64,000 nucleotides of DNA from Paenibacillus sp. J2TS4 (GCF_018403245.1 NZ_BOSH01000009.1:62001-126000); one strand, 5' to 3'. Shown: positions 1 to 8,151, counted from the stretch's first letter. Notes: a model not told the origin generated them from the letters alone. Numbers and translations: made by a program.

Positions 1-46
1 CAATTTCATAAACGTAATCCCGATTTGAGCCTCTCTGGGTCACCAA
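1..46 (-). CDS. GntR-family regulator, N-terminal fragment at window edge
   Basis: Only about 15 codons lie inside the window. The readable start LVTQRGSNRDYVYEI has the shape of the first helix of GntR-family (FCD/FadR subgroup) repressors, where a basic stretch is followed by a YVYE-type motif. A TTG start at 46 is preceded by GGGAG about 10 bases upstream; GTG at 43 is the alternative. It follows the ketodeoxygluconate operon on the same strand, so a role as the regulator of that operon is plausible, but this is inferred from position only. Most of the gene lies outside the window. Confidence 0.5.
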   Translation of the reverse strand, partial: MVTQRGSNRDYVYEI

Positions 47-76
47 TGATCATCTGCTCCCTGCTCTTTTATTCTT

Positions 77-96
77 CTAGTATACTAGTACACTAG
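77..96. promoter_or_regulatory. Double GntR-type operator
   Basis: Two overlapping 12-bp palindromic words, CTAGTATACTAG (77-88) and CTAGTACACTAG (85-96), both fit the TNGTNNACNA consensus known for FadR-subfamily GntR proteins. They sit about 30 bp upstream of the GntR start at the left edge, so autoregulation is the simplest reading. The TATACT inside the first word could also serve as a minus-strand -10 box. Binding itself is inferred. Confidence 0.5.
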
Positions 97-231
97 CATT
101 TTTGTTTCCATAAATCAACATAATTTACCATTTTATTTGAAAGTTTCCCTTTTTATTTATTTATTTTGCGAAAAAAGACAAATTTCGTAGAAGATTGGAT
201 AGCACTAAAAAAGTTGATCGGCCTTCCCGGC

Positions 232-270
232 AAAAAAAAGAGTCTTTCGCCTATAGAGCAAAGGACTCTT
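232..270 (-). terminator. Intrinsic terminator of the kduD-kdgK-eda operon
   Basis: Read on the minus strand, a stem of about 12 bp (270-259 with 249-238, around the word AAGAGTC/GACTCTT) is followed by a run of eight T. It lies about 50 bp after the eda stop and before the GntR gene, and so separates the two units. Confidence 0.8.
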
Positions 271-320
271 ATAGGGAAAAGACTCTTGGCCTAGTTCATG
301 CTGCACTAACGTTCAATCGA

Positions 321-986
321 TTACTTCGCTTTTGCCGCTAAATAAGCTTCTTTGTACTGAGCGGCCTTCTTCGCTACGAGGCTGAAGTCTCCGGTTTTGG
401 CCGCCTCGGACGTAAGATCCGAGCCGATGCCGACCGCCACCGCTCCCGCGCGGATCCAATCTCCCAGATTATCCAGCGATACGCCCCCCGTAGGCATGAT
501 ATTGGCCTGTGGAAGCGGGCCCTTGATCGCTTTGATCATCGAGGGGGAGAACAGGTTGCCAGGGAACAGCTTGACGATGTCCACGCCAAGCTCCAGCGCG
601 CTCTGGATCTCCTGAATCGTCATAACCCCCGGCATCACCGGGATCCGGTAGCGGTGACACAGCGTAACCGTCGCCGGATTCAGCGACGGGCCGACCACGA
701 ATTCGGCTCCGGACAGAATCGCCGCCCTCGCCGTCTCGGGGTCGAGCACCGTTCCCACGCCGATAATGGCATACTTGTCCGGGTCCTCCGCAGTCACGGA
801 GTAGCGCTTGCCCAATTCTTCTATCGCCCGCAATGCGAAGGGAACGGTCATCGTCACCTCTATCGCCTTGATCCCTCCGGCAATAGCCTGCTCGGCTATT
901 TCCACCACTTCTTCCGGGGTCTCGCCGCGCAATACGGCGACAACGCCTTCCTCCATCAGTTGGTTGGTTACTAACAATTTTTTCAT
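321..986 (-). CDS. eda: KDPG/KHG aldolase
   Basis: Class I aldolase that splits 2-keto-3-deoxy-6-phosphogluconate into pyruvate and glyceraldehyde-3-phosphate. The 221 residues match the usual single TIM-barrel length. The Schiff-base lysine is Lys139 in DIVKLFPG, the catalytic glutamate is Glu43 in IEVT, and the phosphate-binding PTGGV lies near residue 166. It is the last gene of the operon that also carries kduD and kdgK, so the three give consecutive steps from 2-deoxy-3-keto-gluconate to central metabolism. The gap to kdgK is unusually long (about 166 bp), and the ribosome binding site is weak (GGAAGTG). A private promoter in the gap is possible, but I could not identify one. Confidence 0.93.
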   Translation of the reverse strand: MKKLLVTNQLMEEGVVAVLRGETPEEVVEIAEQAIAGGIKAIEVTMTVPFALRAIEELGKRYSVTAEDPDKYAIIGVGTVLDPETARAAILSGAEFVVGPSLNPATVTLCHRYRIPVMPGVMTIQEIQSALELGVDIVKLFPGNLFSPSMIKAIKGPLPQANIMPTGGVSLDNLGDWIRAGAVAVGIGSDLTSEAAKTGDFSLVAKKAAQYKEAYLAAKAK

Positions 987-1152
987 CCGCTTTTACACTT
1001 CCGTCCTGTTAAGGATTAGTTTCTTTTTTGTCCGTGTCACAAAAAATGATTTCGCCATGCGCCTCACATTGTAGTTTAACCACGGCCATGCATCGGCAAA
1101 CCGTGTGCCGGGAGCTCCCATACGATGCATAATTCCCGGCCTGGGCTGCTGT

Positions 1153-2121
1153 CTACCTTTCCACATGGGCGACCCGGTTCAAAGTGGCCTGCACCTGATC
1201 CCAGGTGGGAATGCCTTCCCAATCGCCTTCCATCTGGATGACCATGGAGCCGATCAGGTTACCCAAGCGCACCGCTTCATCGAGCGAATAGCTCTTCAAC
1301 AGGCCGGCGATAAACCCGGCGCAAAAGCCGTCTCCGGCTCCAACGGTATCGACGATCCGCTCCGCTTTGAAGTACGGGATCGCACGAACATCGCCCTGCT
1401 CCACGATGTAGGTTTCGTCCTCTCCGCCCTTGACGATAGACACGGCTTGCAGCCGGCCCAGCTCCTCCACGATCCGGTCGAAATCTTCCGTACCATACAG
1501 CAGCTTCAGCTCATCGAGGCCGGGAAGGAAATAATCTGCCTCTTGTGCAAACGTGAACAATACCTCTCGTGCTTGTTCGACATCCCATAGCTTCAACCGC
1601 AGATTCGGGTCGAAGCAAACCTTGACTCCGTTGCGGCGGGCTATTGCTATCGCCTCGGCGACGGTCTCCCGGCACGATTCGCTTAGCGCCGGAGTAATGC
1701 CGGTGACATGAAGAATCGATGCCTGACGAATGTAGGATTCGTCCAGATGCTCGGGCTTCATCCGGCTCGCTGCGGAATGCTTGCGGTAATAATAGACCGA
1801 CGATTTGCCGGCTACGTTCTCCCGCAGAATAAGCCCTGTCGGCGCTTCCGGAGTCAATTCGGCGCGGGATACATCGACCCCTTCTCCGCGGATTCGCTTC
1901 AGAATCATCCGCCCCAGCGGGTCTTCGCCCAGCCGCCCGAACCAGCCCGCCCGGTGGCCCAGACGGGAGATGCCGATCGCTACGTTGCTTTCAGCGCCGC
2001 CGAACGATTTCTCCAACAGGGACGTATACTCGATCCCTTTGGAGCCATCCGGCATAAGAAGGGCCATCGTCTCTCCGAACGTGACCACTTCGGGTTGGAA
2101 CATCTGCTTCCCGTCCGTCAT
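1153..2121 (-). CDS. kdgK: 2-keto-3-deoxygluconate kinase (PfkB family)
   Basis: Ribokinase/PfkB-family sugar kinase of about 322 residues. The N-terminal FGETMALLMPDG and SFGGAESNVAIGISRLG segments and the C-terminal anion-hole and catalytic-base motif DTVGAGDGFCAGF are all present. Assignment to 2-keto-3-deoxygluconate rests on the family match (early GETM motif) and on the flanking kduD and eda. The start at 2121 is chosen because it follows the kduD stop by one base; the longer reading frame to 2160 would lie inside kduD. ATG at 2103 is a second possibility. Confidence 0.87.
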   Translation of the reverse strand: MTDGKQMFQPEVVTFGETMALLMPDGSKGIEYTSLLEKSFGGAESNVAIGISRLGHRAGWFGRLGEDPLGRMILKRIRGEGVDVSRAELTPEAPTGLILRENVAGKSSVYYYRKHSAASRMKPEHLDESYIRQASILHVTGITPALSESCRETVAEAIAIARRNGVKVCFDPNLRLKLWDVEQAREVLFTFAQEADYFLPGLDELKLLYGTEDFDRIVEELGRLQAVSIVKGGEDETYIVEQGDVRAIPYFKAERIVDTVGAGDGFCAGFIAGLLKSYSLDEAVRLGNLIGSMVIQMEGDWEGIPTWDQVQATLNRVAHVER

Positions 2122-2122
2122 C

Positions 2123-2878
2123 TTATCTGCCCATCCATCCGCCGTCCACGTCAAGCACATGGCCGTTCATATAATCCGATGCTGCGGAAGCGAGGAACAC
2201 GACAGGACCTTGCAAATCTTCGGTAGTTCCCCAGCGTCCAGCCGGAATGCGCTCCAGAATCGATTTGTTGCGCGCTTCGTCGGCACGAATGGCCGCCGTG
2301 TTATCCGTGGACATGTAGCCCGGAGCAATGGCGTTCACACACACCCCTTTGCCGGCCCATTCGTTCGCCAATGCTTTCGTAATTCCGGCTACGCCGTGCT
2401 TCGCTGCCGTATATCCGGGAACGTTGATTCCGCCCTGGTAGCTGAGCATGGAGGCGATATTAATAATTTTACCCGATCCTTGCTTGATCATTTCACGACC
2501 GGCGAGCTGACAGAGGAAGAAAACGGAGTTCAGGTTTAAGTTAATAACCGCATGCCAATCCTCCGCCGAGTGGTCTGCTGCAGGAGTACGACGAATAATT
2601 CCGGAATTGTTTACCAAAATATCGATTTTGCCGAACACTTCCAAAGTTTCGTTGATGACTTGCGGAAGCTTGCTCTCATCACTAAGATCCGCGACGATGG
2701 TATGAGCCTTGCGCCCCATCGCTTCAATTTCGTTATGGACATCACGGGATTTGTCTCGGCTGGTTACAAGAACGACATCCGCTCCCGCTTTAGCCAGACC
2801 CAGCGCCATCCCCCCACCCAAGCCTACGGCTCCTCCGGTGACGATAGCTGTTTTACCAGATAAATCAAATAAATTCAT
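2123..2878 (-). CDS. kduD: 2-deoxy-D-gluconate 3-dehydrogenase (SDR)
   Basis: Classical short-chain dehydrogenase of 251 residues that interconverts 2-dehydro-3-deoxygluconate and its diketo form in pectin and uronate breakdown. The NAD-binding TGGAVGLG is at 14-21, the NNSG motif follows, and the catalytic residues are Ser143, Tyr156 and Lys160 (YTAAK). The C-terminal ending VDGGWMGR is typical of KduD. ATG 2878 has GGGGTG seven bases upstream; the longer ATG at 2893 has no ribosome binding site. It is the first gene of the operon. Confidence 0.9.
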   Translation of the reverse strand: MNLFDLSGKTAIVTGGAVGLGGGMALGLAKAGADVVLVTSRDKSRDVHNEIEAMGRKAHTIVADLSDESKLPQVINETLEVFGKIDILVNNSGIIRRTPAADHSAEDWHAVINLNLNSVFFLCQLAGREMIKQGSGKIINIASMLSYQGGINVPGYTAAKHGVAGITKALANEWAGKGVCVNAIAPGYMSTDNTAAIRADEARNKSILERIPAGRWGTTEDLQGPVVFLASAASDYMNGHVLDVDGGWMGR

Positions 2879-2914
2879 GAAGCTGCACCCCATCCGTTAT
2901 TCAGTATTGAAGAG

Positions 2915-2969
2915 CGGACACGCTGTCCGATTCTCCCCTCATTATAGTCCAAACGGGGCTTCTGTGCCA
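2915..2969 (-). promoter_or_regulatory. kduD operon promoter with downstream palindrome
   Basis: On the minus strand there is a sigma-A-like promoter: -35 TGGCAC (2969-2964), 17-bp spacer, perfect -10 TATAAT (2946-2941). Just downstream, around +5 to +19, lies the 15-bp perfect palindrome CGGACA-CGC-TGTCCG (2915-2929), well placed to act as a repressor operator. Which repressor binds is not known. The promoter sits directly after the bioB stop codon. Confidence 0.6.
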
Positions 2970-2983
2970 GTGACCGGCCTTCA

Positions 2984-3982
2984 TCAGCCCAAGGCGCACC
3001 GCTCAATCTCGAATCCGAGATCTTCAATCATCCGGTGATCGTCCAACGATTGCTGACCTTCGGTAGTCAAATAATCCCCGACAAAAACCGAATTCGCCGC
3101 ATACAAGCTTAGCGGTTGAAGCGAACGAAGCTGCAGCTCGCGTCCTCCCGACACCCGGATTTCCTTGGTCGGACAGATCAAGCGGAACAAAGCCAGCACC
3201 TTCAAGCAGCGGCGCGGATTCAGATCGTTCCGCCCGGCCAGCGGCGTTCCATCGATCGGATGGAGAAAGTTGATCGGGATCGAATCCGCTCCTAGCTCTC
3301 GCAGCGACCAAGCGATGTCGATGATATCCTCATCCGTCTCGCCCATGCCGATAATGCAGCCGGAGCATGGCGACATTCCCGCCATTTGGGCTTGCTCCAC
3401 GGTATGTACCCGATCATCATAAGTATGGGTCGTCGTAATGCTCCCGAAATGGCTCGAACTTGTGTTCAAATTATGGTTGTAGCGGTCGACTCCCGCCTCC
3501 TTCAGCCTCTTCGCCTGCTCCTCGTTCAGAATACCGAGACAAGCGCATATTTTCATTGGCATCGTTGCCTTGATTTCCTGAACAGCCGCTACGACCTGAT
3601 CCACCTCCCGGTGACTTGGCCCCCGACCGCTTGCGACAATACAGTACGTCCCCGCCTTCAACTCCATCGCCTTGCGGGCTCCGTCCACCAGCGTATCCTT
3701 ATCGAGCAAGGAATACTTCTCAATGGGGGCACTCGACACAATCGACTGCGAGCAGTAGCCGCAATCCTCCGGGCACAATCCGCTCTTGGCGTTCATGATC
3801 AAATTCAGCTTAACCTTGATGCCGTAATAATGCTTTCTTACCTTATATGCCGCTTGCAAGATGGCCAACAACTCCCCGTCATCCGCCTGCAGAACGGACA
3901 GTGCTTCCTCATGCGTCAATCTTTCCCCACGCAGTGCTTTATCCGCATATTCATTCCAGTTTGTTTGTTGAATAGTCGACAT
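2984..3982 (-). CDS. bioB: Biotin synthase
   Basis: Radical SAM enzyme that inserts sulfur into dethiobiotin. The 332-residue product has the CxxxCxxC cluster at Cys70, Cys74 and Cys77 (GLCPEDCGYC), and the family motifs YNHNLNTS and FLHPIDGTPL are present. ATG 3982 has an excellent ribosome binding site (GGGAGGAG); the upstream reading frame to 4069 is unsupported. No other bio gene is adjacent, so bioB stands alone here, with a BirA-type operator about 180 bp upstream. Confidence 0.97.
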   Translation of the reverse strand: MSTIQQTNWNEYADKALRGERLTHEEALSVLQADDGELLAILQAAYKVRKHYYGIKVKLNLIMNAKSGLCPEDCGYCSQSIVSSAPIEKYSLLDKDTLVDGARKAMELKAGTYCIVASGRGPSHREVDQVVAAVQEIKATMPMKICACLGILNEEQAKRLKEAGVDRYNHNLNTSSSHFGSITTTHTYDDRVHTVEQAQMAGMSPCSGCIIGMGETDEDIIDIAWSLRELGADSIPINFLHPIDGTPLAGRNDLNPRRCLKVLALFRLICPTKEIRVSGGRELQLRSLQPLSLYAANSVFVGDYLTTEGQQSLDDHRMIEDLGFEIERCALG

Positions 3983-4160
3983 TGCTTCTCCTCCCGCACA
4001 TCGCTGGTCATTAGTTTTTCTAACTTTATTTTGGTTTTGCGCAAAAATAGACTGGCTTCGGTCAAGCAAATCAAGCAGTCAAGCCTCGCTCTGACCCTGG
4101 TCACGATTGATCAAGGGCATCGCACGCGCGGGCAGTTCTTGCTCTCTGCCCCACCAATAA

Positions 4161-4195
4161 TTGTTAACCAAATACTTATGAAATAAGGTTAACAT
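4161..4195 (-). promoter_or_regulatory. BirA-type biotin operator
   Basis: TTGTTAACC (4161-4169) and GGTTAACAT (4187-4195) form an inverted repeat separated by 17 bp. This closely resembles the known BirA box (TTGTWAACC, about 14-16 bp, GGTTWACAA). It lies upstream of the lone bioB and implies repression by biotin-charged BirA. It leaves a leader of roughly 170 bp before the bioB start, longer than needed. Confidence 0.7.
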
Positions 4196-4280
4196 TAAAA
4201 GGCCACATAAGGCAAGAATGAGCATTCCATTTTATATGAACTCCTTCGAGGACGAGCGACTGCCGCAATCGACGACAATC

Positions 4281-4460
4281 GACTGCAAAAATACATCACT
4301 TTGAATCAGAATCGGCTTCTTTGGCGTCATCGCCTGCAAATATACAGTAGAATCATTCGATTAATCCATTTTCGAATCGGCATGGCCGAATCCACTGTAT
4401 TTTTGCATTAGATCCAGCGAAATGGGGCCGATAATCAGCAAATGACTGCACTTTTGCAGC
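4281..4460. repeat. Intergenic palindrome array, TGCA type, diverged copy
   Basis: Four imperfect palindromes, each made of two TGCA-like tetramers (TGCA, TACA or TGTA) whose starts are 8 bp apart. Their centres are at 4289.5, 4340.5, 4401.5 and 4452.5, giving spacings of 51, 61 and 51 bp. The same spacings occur at 17.99 kb and 30.67 kb, although the sequence between the cores is different here. The element lies between bioB and the genes at 4.7-5.2 kb. In the rest of 4196-4735 I see nothing else. Confidence 0.75.
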
Positions 4461-4735
4461 CGTGATAAATTTGCTCGACACACAGTAAGACATACCAGAC
4501 ACGATGTGGTGCAGTGGTGAACTGAAAAAGAAAAAGGGGACTAGATACTATGGCGCACTAGATGCTATAGAGTACAGATACTATGGTGAACTAAAGCAAT
4601 AACAGCAGCAGTCATGACGGATGGGCCTTCCCCAATCACTAAAACCATGTATATAAACGGTCAGACGGAAGCTCGAGAGAGGTCAATGAGTTTATCGATA
4701 TCCGCAAATGGGTAAAAAGAAGATAAGGAGAGACA

Positions 4736-4906
4736 ATGGGAGGAAAGGATTTCCCTTTCTTGGGGGGGGACTCTTCCGCACCGCGCGAGACTCCCAGCGC
4801 GCGGTGTTCGGTGTCGCATGACGGTGGTGACGGTGGTCAACCCCAATCCCTGGGCAAGGGCAACAATGTCCAAAATACCGGCCCCTACAAACGAAGAAAG
4901 GAGTGA
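4736..4906 (+). CDS. Possible small ORF, 56 residues
   Basis: ATG 4736 follows a good ribosome binding site (AAGGAGAGACA). The frame ends with a TGA inside the ribosome binding site of the next gene, so translational coupling is possible. The peptide is Gly-, Ser- and Asn-rich (for example HDGGDGGQPQ) and ends in KRRKE. It has no membrane segment and I recognise no family. A run of eight G and an 8-bp GC inverted repeat (ACCGCGCG 4780-4787 with 4798-4805) lie inside it and could make this a structured leader rather than a gene. Confidence 0.33.
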   Translation: MGGKDFPFLGGDSSAPRETPSARCSVSHDGGDGGQPQSLGKGNNVQNTGPYKRRKE

Positions 4907-4912
4907 GGAATA

Positions 4913-5218
4913 ATGGTTGAATGGTTACGGTCACTGGGACCCGTGCAGTTATTTCTGGTGGTCATTCTGGTTTGCTGTTCGGTGGCAGCCGCTATTGTTC
5001 TACTTTTCCCCGGCCGCAAAGAGAACGGGGAAGATGTCGATTTCGACGAGCTGGCCTCCTTTTTCAAGGAAGTTAAACCAACCATGAATCACTATAACAT
5101 CCCGGAGGAGGAAGAGTTTAAGAGAGACGAAGACGAGAAGTGGAGAACGGAGGGCGGCTTGATTGCCAAAGAAAAGGCAGCGAGCGACGGAGAAGATCGC
5201 GAGCTTTTCAAATCCTGA
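4913..5218 (+). CDS. Small single-pass membrane protein of unknown function
   Basis: 101 residues: one N-terminal membrane segment (about residues 11-32, LFLVVILVCCSVAAAIVLLF), then a highly charged cytoplasmic tail rich in Glu, Asp and Lys (NIPEEEEFKRDEDEKW). The ribosome binding site AAAGGAGTGAGGAATA precedes ATG 4913. No family is recognised. It may be translated together with the small frame just upstream. The charge pattern would suit a membrane anchor or adaptor, but nothing in the sequence assigns a role. Confidence 0.6.
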   Translation: MVEWLRSLGPVQLFLVVILVCCSVAAAIVLLFPGRKENGEDVDFDELASFFKEVKPTMNHYNIPEEEEFKRDEDEKWRTEGGLIAKEKAASDGEDRELFKS

Positions 5219-5512
5219 TTCCCCTCCACAATTTCTCTGTTATTGGACAACCCTGGTCATCATCTGGTTCGTACGGGGGAGCGACAACGGCCATTTGTCG
5301 GGACAGACCCCATAGGCTTGACCCGCCCAAGCCAACGCCGCAACGCAAGCCGGGAGAGGCTCGCGGCTAGAAATCTGCCTGTCATTCACCAAAGCAGACA
5401 AGGACAGGCTTCCCGCTATCTCCATCGAGATTGCTCCCCCGAACGGGCTGATTTAGTATATCCTCCGCGCTCCACTACCCTATTTTCATTTTTGAACGCC
5501 GTTCTAGGAACA

Positions 5513-5553
5513 CAAAAAAGCCGTGAATGAACCAGCTTAGATTCATCACGGCA
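5513..5553 (-). terminator. Terminator downstream of the GrpB gene
   Basis: On the minus strand, GCCGTGATGAA pairs with TTCATTCACGGC (one bulge) and is followed by six T. It lies about 180 bp beyond the stop of the GrpB-family gene. The rest of 5219-5735 holds only a weak hairpin at about 5569-5594 (ACTGTTT/AAACAGT) and no convincing gene. Confidence 0.65.
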
Positions 5554-5735
5554 TCTTGCAAACTTTACTGTTTTTACACGTGGGTAAACAGTATATTTAA
5601 CGGCATTATGATGATTAAGTTCATTGACAGCTGACACTTGAAAAATGACACGACAAATCAACCCTGTTCATCTATAAGTGGCACTAAAGAAAGCAATCAT
5701 TCCGTTCCGAAGGAAAGTGCCTCCGAAGCTTCTAC

Positions 5736-6278
5736 CTATATATCCGGTTCCCCGGGCCTCCATCCAGCTTCCTGGCTCCATGAGCTGGCTTTCGTCATGA
5801 TTTTCCAAATTACCGGACCCTTCTCTTCGACATACCGATGCCGCTGATCTCCAAAGCGTTCCATCAACTCATATTTCACCTTGGCATATTCTCTGCTGTC
5901 CTCTGGATGTTGTCGCAAATAATCTCTGAACAGCAGGGCAAATTGCTCGGACCAGCTTCCCGCCTCCCGGACGTGGATATGCGTTCTTTTCCTTCCCTTG
6001 CCTTCTCTGAAGTAGCGTTTAGTTAAATCCGGATTATCCGCCCTATAATAATACCCTACATTTTCCAGAAGGGGTTGATAAACCATCGGCTCCAATGACC
6101 GTACTGAAATTTGGATATCGACTATCGGTTTGGCAGCTAAACCGGCTATGGACGTGGAACCGATATGATCTATCCGAACCGCGATTGTGTCTAGCGCCTC
6201 CCTAATTCTCGTACCGATTTGCAGAAATTCTTCCTGCCACTGTGGATCATAGGGGACGACAAGAATAGGATCAGACAT
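5736..6278 (-). CDS. GrpB family protein (UPF0157), nucleotidyltransferase fold
   Basis: About 180 residues with the family signature: VVPYDPQWQEEF near the start, IDHIGSTSIAGLAAKPIVDI around residues 40-60 and RDYLRQHPEDSREYAKVK toward the end. The fold is related to nucleotidyltransferases, but the substrate of GrpB proteins is not established. ATG 6278 has a strong ribosome binding site (GTAGGAGGAGG); the longer frame to 6362 has none. It lies downstream of the BadF-type kinase on the same strand, with 58 bp between the reading frames as first opened and about 140 bp to this start. Confidence 0.88.
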   Translation of the reverse strand: MSDPILVVPYDPQWQEEFLQIGTRIREALDTIAVRIDHIGSTSIAGLAAKPIVDIQISVRSLEPMVYQPLLENVGYYYRADNPDLTKRYFREGKGRKRTHIHVREAGSWSEQFALLFRDYLRQHPEDSREYAKVKYELMERFGDQRHRYVEEKGPVIWKIMTKASSWSQEAGWRPGEPDI

Positions 6279-6420
6279 GAGGCCTCCTCCTACATTTCTA
6301 ATAAGGTTTTGAGCGAGCAGCTTCTTCGTGCGTTCCAAATGTTCTTGGTTCTTCAGGTGCATACTTAAATTTTAATTAATGGAGTTAAGAACAGAAGAAG
6401 AAGGTTCATACGAAACCATG

Positions 6421-7419
6421 CTAGCCCACCAACACTTGATACTGAGACTGTGGATGTTTAAGTAAATTGCGTAACGTCTGCTCATCGACCGGAGCCTGAA
6501 GCCGCTTTAGGGCCATAATAACCGCCCCGGAAACGGCGGACAGAGCGGGCTCAACCACCGCATAGAATTTGTTGTTTCCTTCTTTCAAGCGTTCGGTTAG
6601 TGCTGCTTTCATGTATGGACTTTGAATGACACTGCCAATCCCCGTTACGGTGACAGGGCTCTCCCGGAAACAAGCCCCCAGCAGTTCCACCCCAACAACA
6701 ATTTGTTGAACGGCCCGGTCGCAGACCGTTCTCGCTAGCGGACTCCCCTCTTGAGCCGCCTTGGTGACGATGGGAGCCATTTGCCCAAATTTTTTGTCCC
6801 GCTCTTTACGGTCTTCCATAAACCCGCCGCTAGCCAGCTTATGTAATTCATCTATCCGATTCACCGCCCAAAACTTAAGAATCTGCTGCGCCATAGCTTC
6901 ATCAGATTGTTGCCGATTCCCCGCAAGCAATTCATACACCGCATCGTAAGACAGAAATCTTGCCGCACTGGAAGCATAATGGCCGAAATCATAATTCCTT
7001 AGATGGGTCCCGTCCTCGGTTATGGCAAAGAGAATCGAGCCGGTTCCCGAAACGACAACAATTCCGGGCTTCTCGAGGAAGGCCCCCGCATGAGCGATCA
7101 CCGCATCATTGACGTGCCATTTCGGGCAATTCAGCCCGGGGACATCGGTTAACCCTTCTACCCACGCCAAATCTTCCTCAGAATCCAAACCGGCTACCCC
7201 CGCACATAGTCCCTTCACTTGCTGCGGCGCGCATCCTGCGCTTTCCAGCGCATGTATGATCGCCTGCCGGGCGTTTTCTTTAGCCTGATTATCCTTTCTT
7301 ATCGATGAACCTCCGTGCTCCACATAGGATAGGATCTGTCCCTGAAGATCGCTTACCATAACCCTCGTATGGGTCCCTCCGCCATCCATCCCGATAACTA
7401 CTGTATTTTCCATCGTCAT
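6421..7419 (-). CDS. BadF/BadG-type ATPase, probable N-acetylglucosamine or MurNAc kinase
   Basis: 332-residue ASKHA-fold kinase. The phosphate-1 motif GMDGGGTHTRV is near residues 9-19, the phosphate-2 motif VVSGTGSI is near 120, and GVAGLDSEEDL lies between them. Members of this family in Bacilli phosphorylate GlcNAc, glucosamine or MurNAc salvaged from cell wall. With murQ also in the window (59.8 kb), cell-wall recycling is a reasonable inference. The ribosome binding site GAAGGAGG is seven bases before ATG 7419. The exact sugar is not readable from sequence. Confidence 0.8.
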   Translation of the reverse strand: MTMENTVVIGMDGGGTHTRVMVSDLQGQILSYVEHGGSSIRKDNQAKENARQAIIHALESAGCAPQQVKGLCAGVAGLDSEEDLAWVEGLTDVPGLNCPKWHVNDAVIAHAGAFLEKPGIVVVSGTGSILFAITEDGTHLRNYDFGHYASSAARFLSYDAVYELLAGNRQQSDEAMAQQILKFWAVNRIDELHKLASGGFMEDRKERDKKFGQMAPIVTKAAQEGSPLARTVCDRAVQQIVVGVELLGACFRESPVTVTGIGSVIQSPYMKAALTERLKEGNNKFYAVVEPALSAVSGAVIMALKRLQAPVDEQTLRNLLKHPQSQYQVLVG

Positions 7420-7461
7420 TGCAGACCTCCTTCGGATGAACTATATAGCAATCTTGTAAAC

Positions 7462-7482
7462 ATCATACAGCGAATGTATGAT
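7462..7482 (-). promoter_or_regulatory. Perfect inverted repeat upstream of the amino-sugar kinase gene
   Basis: ATCATACA (7462-7469) and TGTATGAT (7475-7482) form a perfect 8-bp inverted repeat with a 5-bp spacer, 43 bp upstream of the BadF-type kinase start, in AT-rich DNA. Size and position suit an operator. No clear -35/-10 pair was found, and the cognate regulator is unknown. Confidence 0.35.
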
Positions 7483-7559
7483 TTAAGATAATAGTTAATT
7501 AATATAACCGTTATACAGGGAGGATATAGCTATTATCCATTTAGAATTATATCGGGTAA

Positions 7560-7733
7560 GTGGAATTCGGCATTGTGCGGCTGCAGGATTTTCCTCTCTC
7601 GATTGCGGCAAATCAATTCATTGAACAAATCCTGTCCTCCTGCGAATCGGGAGAAACGTTAGGGCCGAAGTCTCACACAGAGCCGATGCGCCACGCGGCG
7701 CTGGAAAGTCATATAACGCTGGGATACTTGTAA
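7560..7733 (+). pseudogene. Remnant of the C-terminus of a LysR-type regulator
   Basis: A 57-codon frame opens right after an in-frame TAA (7557-7559). It reads FGIVRLQDFPLSIAANQFIE, which matches the usual end of LysR-type regulators, where a conserved PLSPAA-x-FI helix closes the effector domain. The rest of the gene (helix-turn-helix and most of the effector domain, over 200 residues) is missing. There is no ribosome binding site. The remaining DNA in 7420-7758 holds only the inverted repeat at 7462. Confidence 0.5.
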
Positions 7734-7758
7734 TTGAGATGCCTGTGGTGCGCTTCGC

Positions 7759-8151
7759 TCAGACTATTACGGAAAGAGGTTTCTCACGAGAGGCAATCAC
7801 ATCTATCTCGACCAGCAAATCGTAATTCAGAGCACAATAAACCAAAGTTCGTGCGGGAAAAAAGGAATTAAAATAACGGGCGTAGATTTGGTTAAATTCC
7901 TCATACAGGCTGCGGTCGGCCAAGTAGACGTTCACCTTAACTACGTGCTCCCAATCCAGGCTTGCAGCGGTGAGCACCTCCCTTATATTGTCCATGGTCT
8001 GCCTGGTTTGAGACTCCAGGTCCAGACCGACAATACAATGGGTCTGCGGGTCAATCCCTCCCTGTCCGGATACGTACACATAAGACCCTGTTTGAACAGC
8101 AGACGAAAATGGCAGTCTCTTTTCCTTCCCGGCCGTAAACTTCTTACTCAT
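7759..8151 (-). CDS. RidA family protein (YjgF/YER057c/UK114)
   Basis: 130 residues, the standard RidA length. Visible family features are SGQGGIDPQT, the TRQTMDNIREVL helix, VKVNVYLADRS and the C-terminal LVEIDVIA. The arginine that binds the substrate carboxylate in deaminating RidA proteins is expected in the FFPARTLV segment and is present. Family members hydrolyse reactive enamine or imine intermediates or similar small nitrogen compounds. It is last in an apparent operon with an SDR, a creatininase-type hydrolase and an uncharacterised protein, which suggests it handles an intermediate of that pathway. Confidence 0.88.
   Translation of the reverse strand: MSKKFTAGKEKRLPFSSAVQTGSYVYVSGQGGIDPQTHCIVGLDLESQTRQTMDNIREVLTAASLDWEHVVKVNVYLADRSLYEEFNQIYARYFNSFFPARTLVYCALNYDLLVEIDVIASREKPLSVIV

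Noticed and set aside
4661..4873. 70-codon minus-strand frame reading MDIVALAQGLG
   Set aside because: It starts protein-like but has no ribosome binding site, and the plus-strand frames in this region have proper ones.
5416..5661. 81-codon minus-strand frame
   Set aside because: It crosses the terminator hairpin at 5513-5553 and has no ribosome binding site.
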